64,000 bases of DNA from Planctomycetota bacterium (lineage in GTDB: Bacteria > Planctomycetota > UBA1135 > GCA-002686595). Each line of letters starts with the position of its first letter. The stretch's first letter is position 1. The notes under the pieces are model-generated. The model worked only from the letters and a program-made list of their open reading frames with translations, had not been told where the DNA came from and did no database searches. The stretch is from positions 1-64,000 of the forward strand of contig VGZD01000002.1 in assembly GCA_016872715.1 (NCBI GenBank). Reading direction: 5' to 3'. The position numbers and the translations under genes were made by a program. This document shows positions 19,396-27,865 of this stretch, one piece after another.

Positions 19396-20706
19396 ATGGG
19401 TTCGCAGTTCCTCCTTTCGATGGCCGTCGCGCTCGCGGCGCAGTCGGGCTCGCCATCGCTCGCACCATCGGGATCCGACGTGGGACGCCTATCGCTCGAA
19501 CAACTGCTCGAGCGCACGCGCGCCGCGCGCGCGGAGGCTCACACGCGCCTCGAGGGTGAAATCGACGCCCTGTCGAAGGAAATCGAGGCCGCTCCGTCCC
19601 CGCGCGATCTGGCGGCGCGCGTCGATCGTCTGGTCGCGCTCGGCGCGGAAGCCACGCCGCTGATCGTGCGCCGCATCGATCCGGGCTCGCCCGGCACCGA
19701 TCGGGAGCGCCTGCGCGCGCTGCAGTTTGCCAACGCGCTCGGGCGCATGGACACCGCGGCCGTGACGACCGAGCTGATCGAGACGCTCAAGGGTGGCACG
19801 CCGGAGGGTCGCCGCAACGCCCTGCGCGCGTTGGCGAGCACGCGCGAGATCAAGCGCGTGCGGCCCGAAGTGGAGGCGCTGTTCCGTGCGGAATCCGGCC
19901 AGACGCGACAACTCGCCCTGCGCACGCTGCTCTCGTTTGGAGGCCCGGAGAACAACGTCCTGTTCACGCAGCTGCTCGGCGGCGGCGACGACACGCTGAT
20001 CGGCACGGCACTCGACGGCCTGACGGAGCAGAAAGTCGTGGCCGCGCTCGAAGACGTGCGCAAGCTGCTGAATCAAGTGGGCACCGCCCCGCGGCACGCT
20101 CAGGCGCTGCTGCGCTATTTCCAAGCCGTGCACGAGTCGGCGACTCAGGCCGACGTGCTCGCCTTCGTCCGCCTCGCGCAATCCGGATCGCTGAATCTGG
20201 CGCTGCGCGTCGAGCTCGTCAACGGCCTCGCGCCTCTGAATCCGACGCTCAACGTCGACCTGAAGAAGTCCATGGAGCCGCTCGTCGCGTCGAGCGATCG
20301 GCAGCTCAAGGAGGCCGCGCAGGTGTTGCTCGCACGCCTCGGGGACAAGAGCACGCGGCGCGAGATCCTCAAGGAATACGACGAGCTCGTCGTGCGCAAC
20401 GAGCGCTGGGCCGAAGCCTACGTGCGGCGCGCGGACATCTACGTGCGCCTCGGCGACGACGACGAAGCGATCAAGGATTTCCGTCAGGCCTTCTCCGTGG
20501 GCCGGGACGATCCCACGCTCGAGCAGGACGAACTGTCGGAGAAGCTCGCCCGCGCCTACGTGCGCAAGGGCAAGCTCAAGGACGCGGCCGACTTGCTCAA
20601 TCGCGCGCCGATCTCGCTCAAGCGCCTGGGCGAGCTGGCCCTCGATCCAGAGTTCGCTTCCCTGCGCAATTCGAAGTACGCCAAGGACGCGTTCGGCACG
20701 AAGTGA
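19396..20706 (+). CDS. Secreted HEAT/TPR-repeat protein
   Basis: 436-aa protein with an N-terminal signal-peptide-like segment ([18 protein letters not shown]) and then an almost entirely helical body. HEAT-like units cover about 60-330 (e.g. [40 protein letters not shown]). TPR units follow at about 335-410 ([20 protein letters not shown], then [20 protein letters not shown]). It is probably an extracytoplasmic scaffold; no enzymatic motif is seen. Its TGA overlaps the GTG start of the downstream radical SAM gene (GTGA), so the two are translationally coupled although their functions look unrelated. Confidence 0.8.
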   Translation: MGSQFLLSMAVALAAQSGSPSLAPSGSDVGRLSLEQLLERTRAARAEAHTRLEGEIDALSKEIEAAPSPRDLAARVDRLVALGAEATPLIVRRIDPGSPGTDRERLRALQFANALGRMDTAAVTTELIETLKGGTPEGRRNALRALASTREIKRVRPEVEALFRAESGQTRQLALRTLLSFGGPENNVLFTQLLGGGDDTLIGTALDGLTEQKVVAALEDVRKLLNQVGTAPRHAQALLRYFQAVHESATQADVLAFVRLAQSGSLNLALRVELVNGLAPLNPTLNVDLKKSMEPLVASSDRQLKEAAQVLLARLGDKSTRREILKEYDELVVRNERWAEAYVRRADIYVRLGDDDEAIKDFRQAFSVGRDDPTLEQDELSEKLARAYVRKGKLKDAADLLNRAPISLKRLGELALDPEFASLRNSKYAKDAFGTK

Positions 20707-21572
20707 GGCGTGCGCGCGGGCCCGTGAAGCTCACCACCGACGATCACGGTCGCGACAAGGCTGGGATGCGCTACGTGTATCCCGTCGTGTCGCGGCGTGC
20801 GCGCGGCGTCTCGATCGGAATCAACCTCAACACCGACAACGCCTGCAACTGGCGGTGCGTCTATTGCCAAGTGCCCGGACTGGTGCGCGGCGGCGCGCCC
20901 GAGGTCGATCTCGCACGGCTCGAACACGAGCTGACCACGATGCTCGCGCGGGCGCGCGACCCGCAGTGGATGGAGCGGCATGTGCCGCAGGACGCGCGTC
21001 GGCTCAACGACGTGGCGCTGTCGGGCAACGGCGAGTCGACGACGAGCGCGCAGTTCGAAGCCGTGCTCGAGGTGATGGCCAAGGTGCTCGCCGCGGCCGA
21101 CTTGCTCGGCAAGCTGCGCGTGGTGCTGATCACCAACGGCTCGATGGTGGCGCACGCGCGCGTGCAGCGCGGGCTCGCGCGGCTCGCGGAACTCGGTGGC
21201 GAGGTCTGGTTCAAGCTCGACGCGGGCACGGACGAGGGGCGAGCGCGCCTCAACGACACGAGCATGTCGCGGGAGCGCGTGCTCGACGCGCTGGTGACCT
21301 GCGCGGGGCTCGCGCCCACCTGGGTTCAGACCATGGCGCTGGACTTCGAGGGTCCGACGCTCTCGGGCGACGAGGAACGCTCGTACGTGGAGCTGTTGCT
21401 CCTCGCCCGCGAGCGCGGTGCGCACCTGCGCGGCGTGCTCCTATATGGCTTCGCGCGCGCGTCGCACCAGCCCGAGGCCGCGCGCCTGCGCGCGCTCGAA
21501 CCCGCGGAACTCCAGGCGCTCGGCGGGCGGATCGCGCAGGCCACCGGCCTGATCGTGCAGACGACTCCCTGA
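20703..21572 (+). CDS. Radical SAM protein
   Basis: 289-aa radical SAM enzyme. The [4Fe-4S]/SAM cysteine motif CX3CX2C is NACNWRCVYCQVPG at about residues 48-61. The GGE-like segment follows as ALSGNGESTT. Conserved strands LITNGS and WFKLDAGTDEG continue the TIM-barrel. The arrangement matches stand-alone radical SAM proteins related to wybutosine/MoaA-like short forms, and the substrate cannot be deduced. GTG start at 20703 overlaps the previous stop; a later in-frame GTG at 20724 is also possible. Confidence 0.85.
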   Translation: MRRARGPVKLTTDDHGRDKAGMRYVYPVVSRRARGVSIGINLNTDNACNWRCVYCQVPGLVRGGAPEVDLARLEHELTTMLARARDPQWMERHVPQDARRLNDVALSGNGESTTSAQFEAVLEVMAKVLAAADLLGKLRVVLITNGSMVAHARVQRGLARLAELGGEVWFKLDAGTDEGRARLNDTSMSRERVLDALVTCAGLAPTWVQTMALDFEGPTLSGDEERSYVELLLLARERGAHLRGVLLYGFARASHQPEAARLRALEPAELQALGGRIAQATGLIVQTTP

Positions 21573-21582
21573 GCGGCGCGCG

Positions 21583-22644
21583 CTACTGGCGCACTCCCGC
21601 CACGTAGGTTCCGCTGCGCGTCGCGTCGACGCTCCCGTCGGTGTTCCAGTACTTCCACTCGCCGTTGGCGAGGTCCTCGGAGTAGGCGCCCTCGCTCTGG
21701 AGCTCGCCCGACTCGTGAAAGCTCCGCCACGGCCCCTGCTTCTTGCCCGCGGCGTAGCTGCCCTGCTTGCGCACGCCGCCCGAGGCGTAGTTCTCCGTCC
21801 ACTCGCCGTCGGGCAGTCCAGCGACGAAGCTGCCGCGGTTGAGGACGGCGCCGTTCTCGGCGTAGGCCACCCACAGTCCCTCGGGGCGATCGGCGCGCTG
21901 CAAGCCCTCGGTGCGCAGTTGTCCGTTGCGGTGCCAACCCTTGGCGAGGCCGTCTTTCTGACCCGCCACCCAGTGCGCCTCTTCGGCGGGCGTGCCGTCC
22001 TCGTACCAGCCCTTCCACAGGCCCTCGAACTTTCCCGCGCGGTACGTGCCCTCGGTCTGCACGAAGCCGTTCTTGAACCACGTCGTGAAGCGCCCCTCCT
22101 CCAAGCCGCCGACGAACTCGCCCTCGCGCGCCTTCGCGCCGCCGTCGTGCCACTCCGTCCAGCGCCCGACGCGCAGGCCCTGCTCGTAGCTGCCCTCGTC
22201 GAGCTTGTCGCCGCTCGGATAGAAGGACACCCAGCGGCCGGTCTCCTTGTCCGCCTTGAACTCGCCTTCGGTGAACAGGCGACCGCTCGAGTGTCGGAAC
22301 GCGCTCGTGCCCTCGCGCTTGCCGGACGCGAAGGCGAGCTCGCCCTTCAGGGAACCGTCGGGCCACAGCAGCTTCCACGGTCCGTGCTTGAGTCCGTCCT
22401 TGTACTCGCCCTCGGCGGAGAGCGAGCCCTCGGTGGACCACTCGCGCCACAGGCCTTGGCGCAGGCCGTCGATCTCCGTCCCCTGCTCGGCCTTCATGGT
22501 CCGCGCCTCGTCGTAAAAGCGCGTCTTCTGCAGCGCGCCCTTGCTGACCTGCACCGGTGCGGAAGTGCCGTTCGTGGGTGTGGCGGGCTGATCGCCGCAG
22601 GAACACAGAGCGAGAGCGAGCACGAGGAGCGATGACTTGCGCAT
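21583..22644 (-). CDS. MORN/YwqK-like repeat lipoprotein
   Basis: 353-aa predicted lipoprotein: MRKSSLLVLALALCSC gives a lipobox (LCSC). The rest is about 12 tandem toxin_YwqK/MORN_2-type repeats of ~22 residues. Typical units are EGEYKDGLKHGPWKLLWPDG and EGTYRAGKFEGLWKGWYEDG. Such beta-hairpin repeats make an elongated solenoid on the cell surface or in the periplasm, of unknown role. An AGGA Shine-Dalgarno is 8 nt before the ATG at 22644, which is chosen over the ATG at 22653. A paralogue is encoded at 38987-39721. Confidence 0.8.
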   Translation of the reverse strand: MRKSSLLVLALALCSCGDQPATPTNGTSAPVQVSKGALQKTRFYDEARTMKAEQGTEIDGLRQGLWREWSTEGSLSAEGEYKDGLKHGPWKLLWPDGSLKGELAFASGKREGTSAFRHSSGRLFTEGEFKADKETGRWVSFYPSGDKLDEGSYEQGLRVGRWTEWHDGGAKAREGEFVGGLEEGRFTTWFKNGFVQTEGTYRAGKFEGLWKGWYEDGTPAEEAHWVAGQKDGLAKGWHRNGQLRTEGLQRADRPEGLWVAYAENGAVLNRGSFVAGLPDGEWTENYASGGVRKQGSYAAGKKQGPWRSFHESGELQSEGAYSEDLANGEWKYWNTDGSVDATRSGTYVAGVRQ

Positions 22645-22692
22645 GGAAAGCATCCTAGCGAGAACGCCGTTTCGGCTCGACGGCGACAGAGC

Positions 22693-25083
22693 TCAAGGGC
22701 AAGTGTCGTTGGCGACCAGCGGCGTGCCGCGATCGGGGTTCGAGGCGCTGATGAGGGAACTCGCGGCGCACCACGAATTGCCGTCGTCGTTGCCGCTCGC
22801 CGAGAGCACTCCCGAACGCAGGCTCAAGCTCGAGCCCGTGACATCCGGCCACAAGAAACCGTTGTCGTACTCGATGCGATCGATCTCGACGTTGCCCGGC
22901 GCGACCAGCACGATCTCGTCGTCGGCGTTGTCGAGCTTGAACAGCGTCCAGTCCCAGTCGTACCCCACGGCGATTCCACCGTTGGCGAGCGCATCGGCGT
23001 TCGAACCGAGCACGAGATAGCGTCCCGCCGCGACGTAGATCCCGTTGCCGCCGTTGGAGAGCGTGATCGACTCGCTGCCTGTGTCGCGCAGGGTCCAGCC
23101 CTCGAGGTTGACGATCGACGCGCTCGCGTTGTAGACCTCGAACCACTCACCGTTGGCGTCCGTGACGAACGCGGGGTCCTTCATGACCTCCGTGATGACG
23201 ATGTCGCCGGGCGCGGGCGGCCCGGGCAGCGGACAGAACTGCACGTCGAGCGCGCTCGAGAGCCCGACGTTGCTGCCATCGGCCACGAACGGGTCGCGGA
23301 ACCAGAATTGGTAGCAGCGCCGCGTACCGGCCATGCTCGCGTCGATCGGAATCGCATAGCTGACGCTGCCGGAGAGGTTCGTCACGCTCACGCCCATGCG
23401 CTTGACGGGCGTCTTGCACCACAGGGTGCCGCCTGCGAACGGCTTTTGGTCGCGCGCGAAGCCGTAGAACAGGATCGTCGACTTCTGCGGCAGCGCGTTT
23501 TGGAGCGTGACCACGAAGTCGTTGGTGTCGACGCTCGGCGTGCCGGTCCAAATCACCGTCGGCGACGTGCCGTTGCTCGTGAGCTTGCCGGTTCCATAGG
23601 GGACCGGTGGCGGACAGGTCCCGATGCCGTTCTCGTTCTGCTCCCACGGCGTGCCGCGATCCCCGCCGGCCCAAGCGAGGGTGCAGGAGAGAAAGTTGTT
23701 GGCGAGCGCGGGGCTCGCGGGCGCGATCCGTTCCGCGCTCGCACCCGGAGCGATCGAGATGCCGCCGGCCCCCCACTGGATCGTCTCCAGCGTCGCGCCG
23801 CTCGCGCTCTTCAACGTCAGCGCACCGCTCGCGTTCGGGAGCGAGAATTGCCGCCACGGAGCGCCGAGGCCGAGGAAGTAGCCGCCGTTGCGCGCGGGCC
23901 TTCCGTCGAGCCCGACCACGAAGCGCTCGCCGGCGTCGAGCACGATCTGGCTGCGGAGTCGGAAGGATTGGGTCCCGTTCGAGAGCTCGAGTCCGCCCAA
24001 GTTGAGCGTGGCTGCCGAGTAGTTCACCAACTCGATCCACTCCGCATCCGCATCGGCGAACGCGAGCGGGTCGACGAGCAACTCGTTGATCGCGACCTGC
24101 CCCGGGCCGACGTACGAGCCTGGATTCTCGAACGTGGCGAAGTCCACGGTCTGGGGATGAGCGGGGCTGCGCGCGCGGAAGGTGCTGCCGTTCGAGGTGA
24201 TCACGACGTGGCTCGAGAGGGCATTGAACCCGCCCGGATCTCCACCGAGCGTCGGACTCGCCGTGTCCCCGTCGGTCGTGCACCACTGCACGCGCGTCGC
24301 CGTGCTCGTGCTCCACGTGTCGACCACGGACTCCGTCGGATGGCCGTAGGGGTTGTCGTGCCCCGCGGAGTGAACCACGAGGCTCGGATTCAGGTTGCTC
24401 ACGACGCTCGCCGACGAGCTCGAGGCCGAGCCGTGGTGCGAGCTGATCGCGACCTCGACCTGCCCGATCCAGGCGCTGACCGGTCCCTCCACGTTCGGAG
24501 TTCCCAGCCCGCCCGCGGTCAGGTCTCCGGCCACGTACAGGTCGAAGTCGCCGTAGCGCAGCACCATGCCGAGCGAGTGCGCATTCTCGTCGCCGCTCAC
24601 GTTGACGGTCCCGGTCGGATGCACGCCGTCGCGCGCGACGAACGTGAGCGTGCAACCGCCGCCGAGGTCCACGACCTGTCCCTGCGCCGCGATCGCGCGC
24701 ACGCCGCTCACCGCGCTCAAGTAGCTCGTGACGAAGCCGTTGGAGGGCCGATTCGTGTCGCCGCGATCGTAGGCCGCGACGAGCGGCTTGTAGCCCGACG
24801 CGTGGATGTTCGTCAGGCCGCCGAAATGGTCGGTGTGCCAGTGCGTCATCACGCTGTAGTCGAGGCCGGTCGCGCCGATCGACTGCAGGTACGGGATCAC
24901 GATCGCGGTGCCATCGCCCGGATTGCCGCCGTCGATCAGCAGGCGCTTGCCCGTCGGGCTCTCCACGTACAGCGCGAGCCCTTGGTCCACGTTGATCACG
25001 TGCACTTCCAGCTCCTGCGCGCTGCACAGAGGCGTCGCGAGGCACCACCACGAGGAGAGCAAGACTAGGGCGCGCATCGGCAT
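22693..25083 (-). CDS. Secreted metallo-beta-lactamase-fold / lamin-tail mosaic protein
   Basis: 796-aa secreted protein with a signal peptide ending near CSAQE. Residues ~25-255 are an MBL-fold hydrolase of the ComEC/Rec2 type with the metal motif THWHTDHFGG (H81, H83, D85, H86) and later SSHHGSASSS. A lamin-tail domain follows at ~325-450 (VAINELLVDPLAFADADAEW). Next is a ~120-residue domain at ~498-620 (LFYGFARDQKPFAGGTL ... WFRDPF) that recurs at the C-termini of the proteins at 33171 and 36130. A second lamin-tail domain is at ~626-770 (IVITEVMKDPAFVTDANGEW). An extracellular phosphodiesterase or nuclease is plausible for the MBL part, by inference. A second Met is two codons downstream. 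Confidence 0.85.
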   Translation of the reverse strand: MPMRALVLLSSWWCLATPLCSAQELEVHVINVDQGLALYVESPTGKRLLIDGGNPGDGTAIVIPYLQSIGATGLDYSVMTHWHTDHFGGLTNIHASGYKPLVAAYDRGDTNRPSNGFVTSYLSAVSGVRAIAAQGQVVDLGGGCTLTFVARDGVHPTGTVNVSGDENAHSLGMVLRYGDFDLYVAGDLTAGGLGTPNVEGPVSAWIGQVEVAISSHHGSASSSSASVVSNLNPSLVVHSAGHDNPYGHPTESVVDTWSTSTATRVQWCTTDGDTASPTLGGDPGGFNALSSHVVITSNGSTFRARSPAHPQTVDFATFENPGSYVGPGQVAINELLVDPLAFADADAEWIELVNYSAATLNLGGLELSNGTQSFRLRSQIVLDAGERFVVGLDGRPARNGGYFLGLGAPWRQFSLPNASGALTLKSASGATLETIQWGAGGISIAPGASAERIAPASPALANNFLSCTLAWAGGDRGTPWEQNENGIGTCPPPVPYGTGKLTSNGTSPTVIWTGTPSVDTNDFVVTLQNALPQKSTILFYGFARDQKPFAGGTLWCKTPVKRMGVSVTNLSGSVSYAIPIDASMAGTRRCYQFWFRDPFVADGSNVGLSSALDVQFCPLPGPPAPGDIVITEVMKDPAFVTDANGEWFEVYNASASIVNLEGWTLRDTGSESITLSNGGNGIYVAAGRYLVLGSNADALANGGIAVGYDWDWTLFKLDNADDEIVLVAPGNVEIDRIEYDNGFLWPDVTGSSLSLRSGVLSASGNDDGNSWCAASSLISASNPDRGTPLVANDTCP

Positions 25084-25195
25084 TCGAGGACGCTGGATCG
25101 ACCTCCGGCTCTAGCCTACCTGCAAGCGCTCGGTTCCCGCAGTAGGCGGAACTTCCTTCCCTGCGCAATGCACGCGGGGAGCTATCCTCGAGTGC

Positions 25196-25840
25196 ATGCG
25201 CCGCGCCTCGTTCGCACTCGCGTGCGGCACCGCACTCCTCGCGGCGCTGCTGGGCTTCCTGCTCCGACCTTCCGGCGCGGACGCGGGCCTCGCGGCCTCC
25301 CCGACGCCGCTCGCCCCCTCCGAGCCGCTCCCGACCCCCGCCGCGCAGGCGCCGTCGCAATCGCTCGCCCCCGCGGCGGACGCCGCGGCTCACTGCGCGC
25401 CGCTGCGCGACATTCCGACCGCAACGCCGCCACCTCCCGAGCCCGACGGGCTCGAGGACGGAGGACTCGCACCTCACCCCGAGGGCGACTTCGGCTGGAA
25501 GTACGCCCGCGCCAGCGCGGACGAGCTGCGCCACGCGCGGCGCAAGCTCGTCCAAGACTACGAACGCGAGCTCGCGCGCTGCGTCGAGCGCCGCACGCGC
25601 ACCGGCAGCTTCGAGGAAGCGAGCTGCGAGGGACTCGACATCGAGTCGCTGCTGGCCGAGCTCTCCGCGAGCGGAGTGCCGCACGCTCTCGTCACGGTTC
25701 CGCTCCAGCGCCCGATTCGCTGCGCCGACGATGCGCAGGGCGCGAGCGCGGTGCGCTGGATGCGCTTGGAGCGCTGCGACGAAAACGCTCTCTACGCGCT
25801 CGCCGACGAGCTCGAGTGGCTCGCGCGCGCGGCACCGTGA
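25196..25840 (+). CDS. Hypothetical exported protein
   Basis: 214 aa with no family recognised. The first ~25 residues (MRRASFALACGTALLAALLG) form a signal anchor, followed by a Pro/Ala-rich linker to about residue 80. A charged helical domain of ~130 residues comes last (DELRHARRKLVQDYERELAR), with several cysteines (CVERRTRTGSFEEASCEG, RPIRCADDAQ, LERCDENA) that could form disulfides outside the cytoplasm. The ATG at 25196 is 112 bp from the divergent MBL/lamin-tail gene. It converges with slyD. Confidence 0.6.
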   Translation: MRRASFALACGTALLAALLGFLLRPSGADAGLAASPTPLAPSEPLPTPAAQAPSQSLAPAADAAAHCAPLRDIPTATPPPPEPDGLEDGGLAPHPEGDFGWKYARASADELRHARRKLVQDYERELARCVERRTRTGSFEEASCEGLDIESLLAELSASGVPHALVTVPLQRPIRCADDAQGASAVRWMRLERCDENALYALADELEWLARAAP

Positions 25841-25874
25841 TCGAGTCGCGCGCGCGGACGCTGGCCGCCGTCCG

Positions 25875-26369
25875 CTAGTGCTGGTGGCCGCCCGCGCCGT
25901 GGGCGTGGCCGTGGGCGACCTCTTCCGCCGTGGCGTCGCGCACGCCGCACACCGTGATCTCGAAGCGCAGGGCGAGGCCGGCGAGCGGATGGTTTTCGTC
26001 CACCGTGACGTGCTCGTCCCCGACTTCGAGGACGATGGCGCCCGCGACCCGACCGTCCGGCAGTTGACGGTTCATGCGCATACCGGGAGCGAGCGCTTGG
26101 CTCGGCGGAAACAGCTTGCGTTCGACCTGACGAATCAGGTCGGCTCGGCGCTCTCCGTACCCCTGCGAGGCATCGAGCGCGAGCTGCACGAAATCGTTCT
26201 TCGCCTTGCCCTCCAAGCCCGCTTCGACGGCCGGGAGCAGCGCCCCTTTCCCGTGCAGATAGGCCAGCGGCTTGCCGCCCTTGCGATTGGTGTCGAGGAC
26301 GTTGCCCTCGTCATCCTTCAGGGTGTAGTAGATGCCGACGATTTTGCCGGGTGCGACGGTGTGCGACAT
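25875..26369 (-). CDS. slyD: FKBP-type peptidyl-prolyl isomerase, SlyD-like
   Basis: 164-aa SlyD-type chaperone/prolyl isomerase. The FKBP domain (YYTLKDDEGNVLDTNRKGGK; YLHGKGALLPAVEAGLEGK) is split by the insert-in-flap chaperone domain, then returns with VDENHPLAGLALRFEITV. The tail HGHAHGAGGHQH is His-rich, as in metal-binding SlyD proteins. It may therefore bind Ni2+ or other metals, although no hydrogenase or urease gene is nearby. A GAGG Shine-Dalgarno lies 8 nt before the ATG. Confidence 0.92.
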   Translation of the reverse strand: MSHTVAPGKIVGIYYTLKDDEGNVLDTNRKGGKPLAYLHGKGALLPAVEAGLEGKAKNDFVQLALDASQGYGERRADLIRQVERKLFPPSQALAPGMRMNRQLPDGRVAGAIVLEVGDEHVTVDENHPLAGLALRFEITVCGVRDATAEEVAHGHAHGAGGHQH

Positions 26370-26444
26370 GGCGAGGTCCTCGAGAGCGACAGGGCTGAGC
26401 GCGGAAGTGTACGACGGGCTCGCTCGAAGGCCAACGCGCGCGGT

Positions 26445-27725
26445 TCAGCCGGCGAGGAAGGACGTCAGCGCGCGCACCATCAGCGCAGGATCTTCCGCGC
26501 CACACAGCTCGCGGATCGAGTGCATCGAGAGCTGCGCGGTTCCGACGTCGACCGTGCGCATGCCAAGACGCGCCGAGGTGAGCGGCCCGATCGTCGTTCC
26601 GCAGGCGAGGTTGGAGCGGTGGAAGTACTTCTGCACCGGCACGCCCGCGCGTTCGCAGGCGAGTTGGAACTCCGCCTCGCCCTCGGCGTCCGTGGCGTAG
26701 CGCGTGTTGGTGTTGATCTTGATCACCGGCCCGCCGTTGAGCGCGATCCAGTGGTCGGGCTCGTGCTTCTCGCGGTAGTTGGGGTGAGTGGCGTGCGCCA
26801 TGTCGATCGAGGCGCAGAAGCTGCGCGCGATCGCGCGGTGGAGGTCGTCGCGACTGCCGCCGTCGGCGAGCACGAGGCGCTCGATCCCATCGACGAGCAG
26901 AGGCCCTTGCGCGCCGGAGCGCGAGGCGCTGCCCACTTCCTCGTGATCGAACAGGCACGCGATCGCGATCGGAGCCTGCGTCGGCACGTGCGCGACGAGC
27001 GCTTCGAGCGCGCACCACGACGAGCACAAATTGTCGAGCCGCGGCGCACACAGCATCTCCTGCGCAACGCCGAGCAGCGTCGCGGGTGCGATGTCGTGCA
27101 GCATCAGATCCCAGCTCAGCACGTCGTCCGCGCCGCAGCCGAGCTCCGCCGCCAAGAAACGCTGGAGTCCCCGCTCGTCCGGTCGCCCGAGCCCCCAGAC
27201 GGGCGCGAGGTGCAGCTGCGGATCGAGCACGAGTCCGCGCGCGTTCACCTCGCGATCGAGGTGAATCGCAAGCTGCGGGACTCGCGCCAGCGGACGATTG
27301 CAGAGCACCAGTCGCGGCTGCGCGCCCTCGCTCGTGCGCACCATGACGCGGCCCGAGATCCCGAGCTCGCGATCGAGCCACGAGTTCAGCAGCGCGCCCC
27401 CGTACACCTCGACACCGAGTTGGCGGAAGCCGGCCGCGCCCGTGTTGGGCTTGGCCTTGATGCGCAGGTTGGGGCTGTCGGTGTGCGCGCCGAGCACGCG
27501 CAAGCCTCGCTGCGTCGCCGGAGCGCCGTCGCGCGACCACGCCAGCAGACTGCCCGCGCGCCGCACGAAGCCGCGCGCGAGTTCGCGCGGAAAGCTCTCG
27601 CTCTCCCGCACCTCGGTCCAACCGGCCGCGGCGAGACGCGCCGCGCCGTTCTCGACGGCCTGAAAGGGCGACGGAGAAGCGTCGATGTAGGCACACAGGC
27701 TGCGCGCGCTGGCGTTCGGTTGCAT
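26445..27725 (-). CDS. M18 family aminopeptidase
   Basis: 426-aa cytosolic zinc aminopeptidase of the M18 (aspartyl aminopeptidase/ApeB) family. Metal and catalytic segments are all visible: GAHTDSPNLRIK, FDHEEVGSASRSGAQG, the DMAHATHPNYREKHEP stretch, and GTAQLSMHSIRE near the C-terminus with the last ligand His. Length is normal (~425-430). It releases N-terminal acidic or neutral residues from peptides. It stands alone, 75 bp upstream of slyD on the same strand and divergent from the sulfatase-fold gene. Confidence 0.93.
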   Translation of the reverse strand: MQPNASARSLCAYIDASPSPFQAVENGAARLAAAGWTEVRESESFPRELARGFVRRAGSLLAWSRDGAPATQRGLRVLGAHTDSPNLRIKAKPNTGAAGFRQLGVEVYGGALLNSWLDRELGISGRVMVRTSEGAQPRLVLCNRPLARVPQLAIHLDREVNARGLVLDPQLHLAPVWGLGRPDERGLQRFLAAELGCGADDVLSWDLMLHDIAPATLLGVAQEMLCAPRLDNLCSSWCALEALVAHVPTQAPIAIACLFDHEEVGSASRSGAQGPLLVDGIERLVLADGGSRDDLHRAIARSFCASIDMAHATHPNYREKHEPDHWIALNGGPVIKINTNTRYATDAEGEAEFQLACERAGVPVQKYFHRSNLACGTTIGPLTSARLGMRTVDVGTAQLSMHSIRELCGAEDPALMVRALTSFLAG

Positions 27726-27865
27726 GCCGCGTATTCAAGACACGGCGCCGCGCCGGTTCCACGGTTTTTCCCCGCGCGACGCGTGTGCTATGAAGCCTCC
27801 ATGCGGCTGGGGCCTTCGCAACTCGCTCGACGCTGGAGAGCGGCGAGGCCGGACCGCGCCATGCC

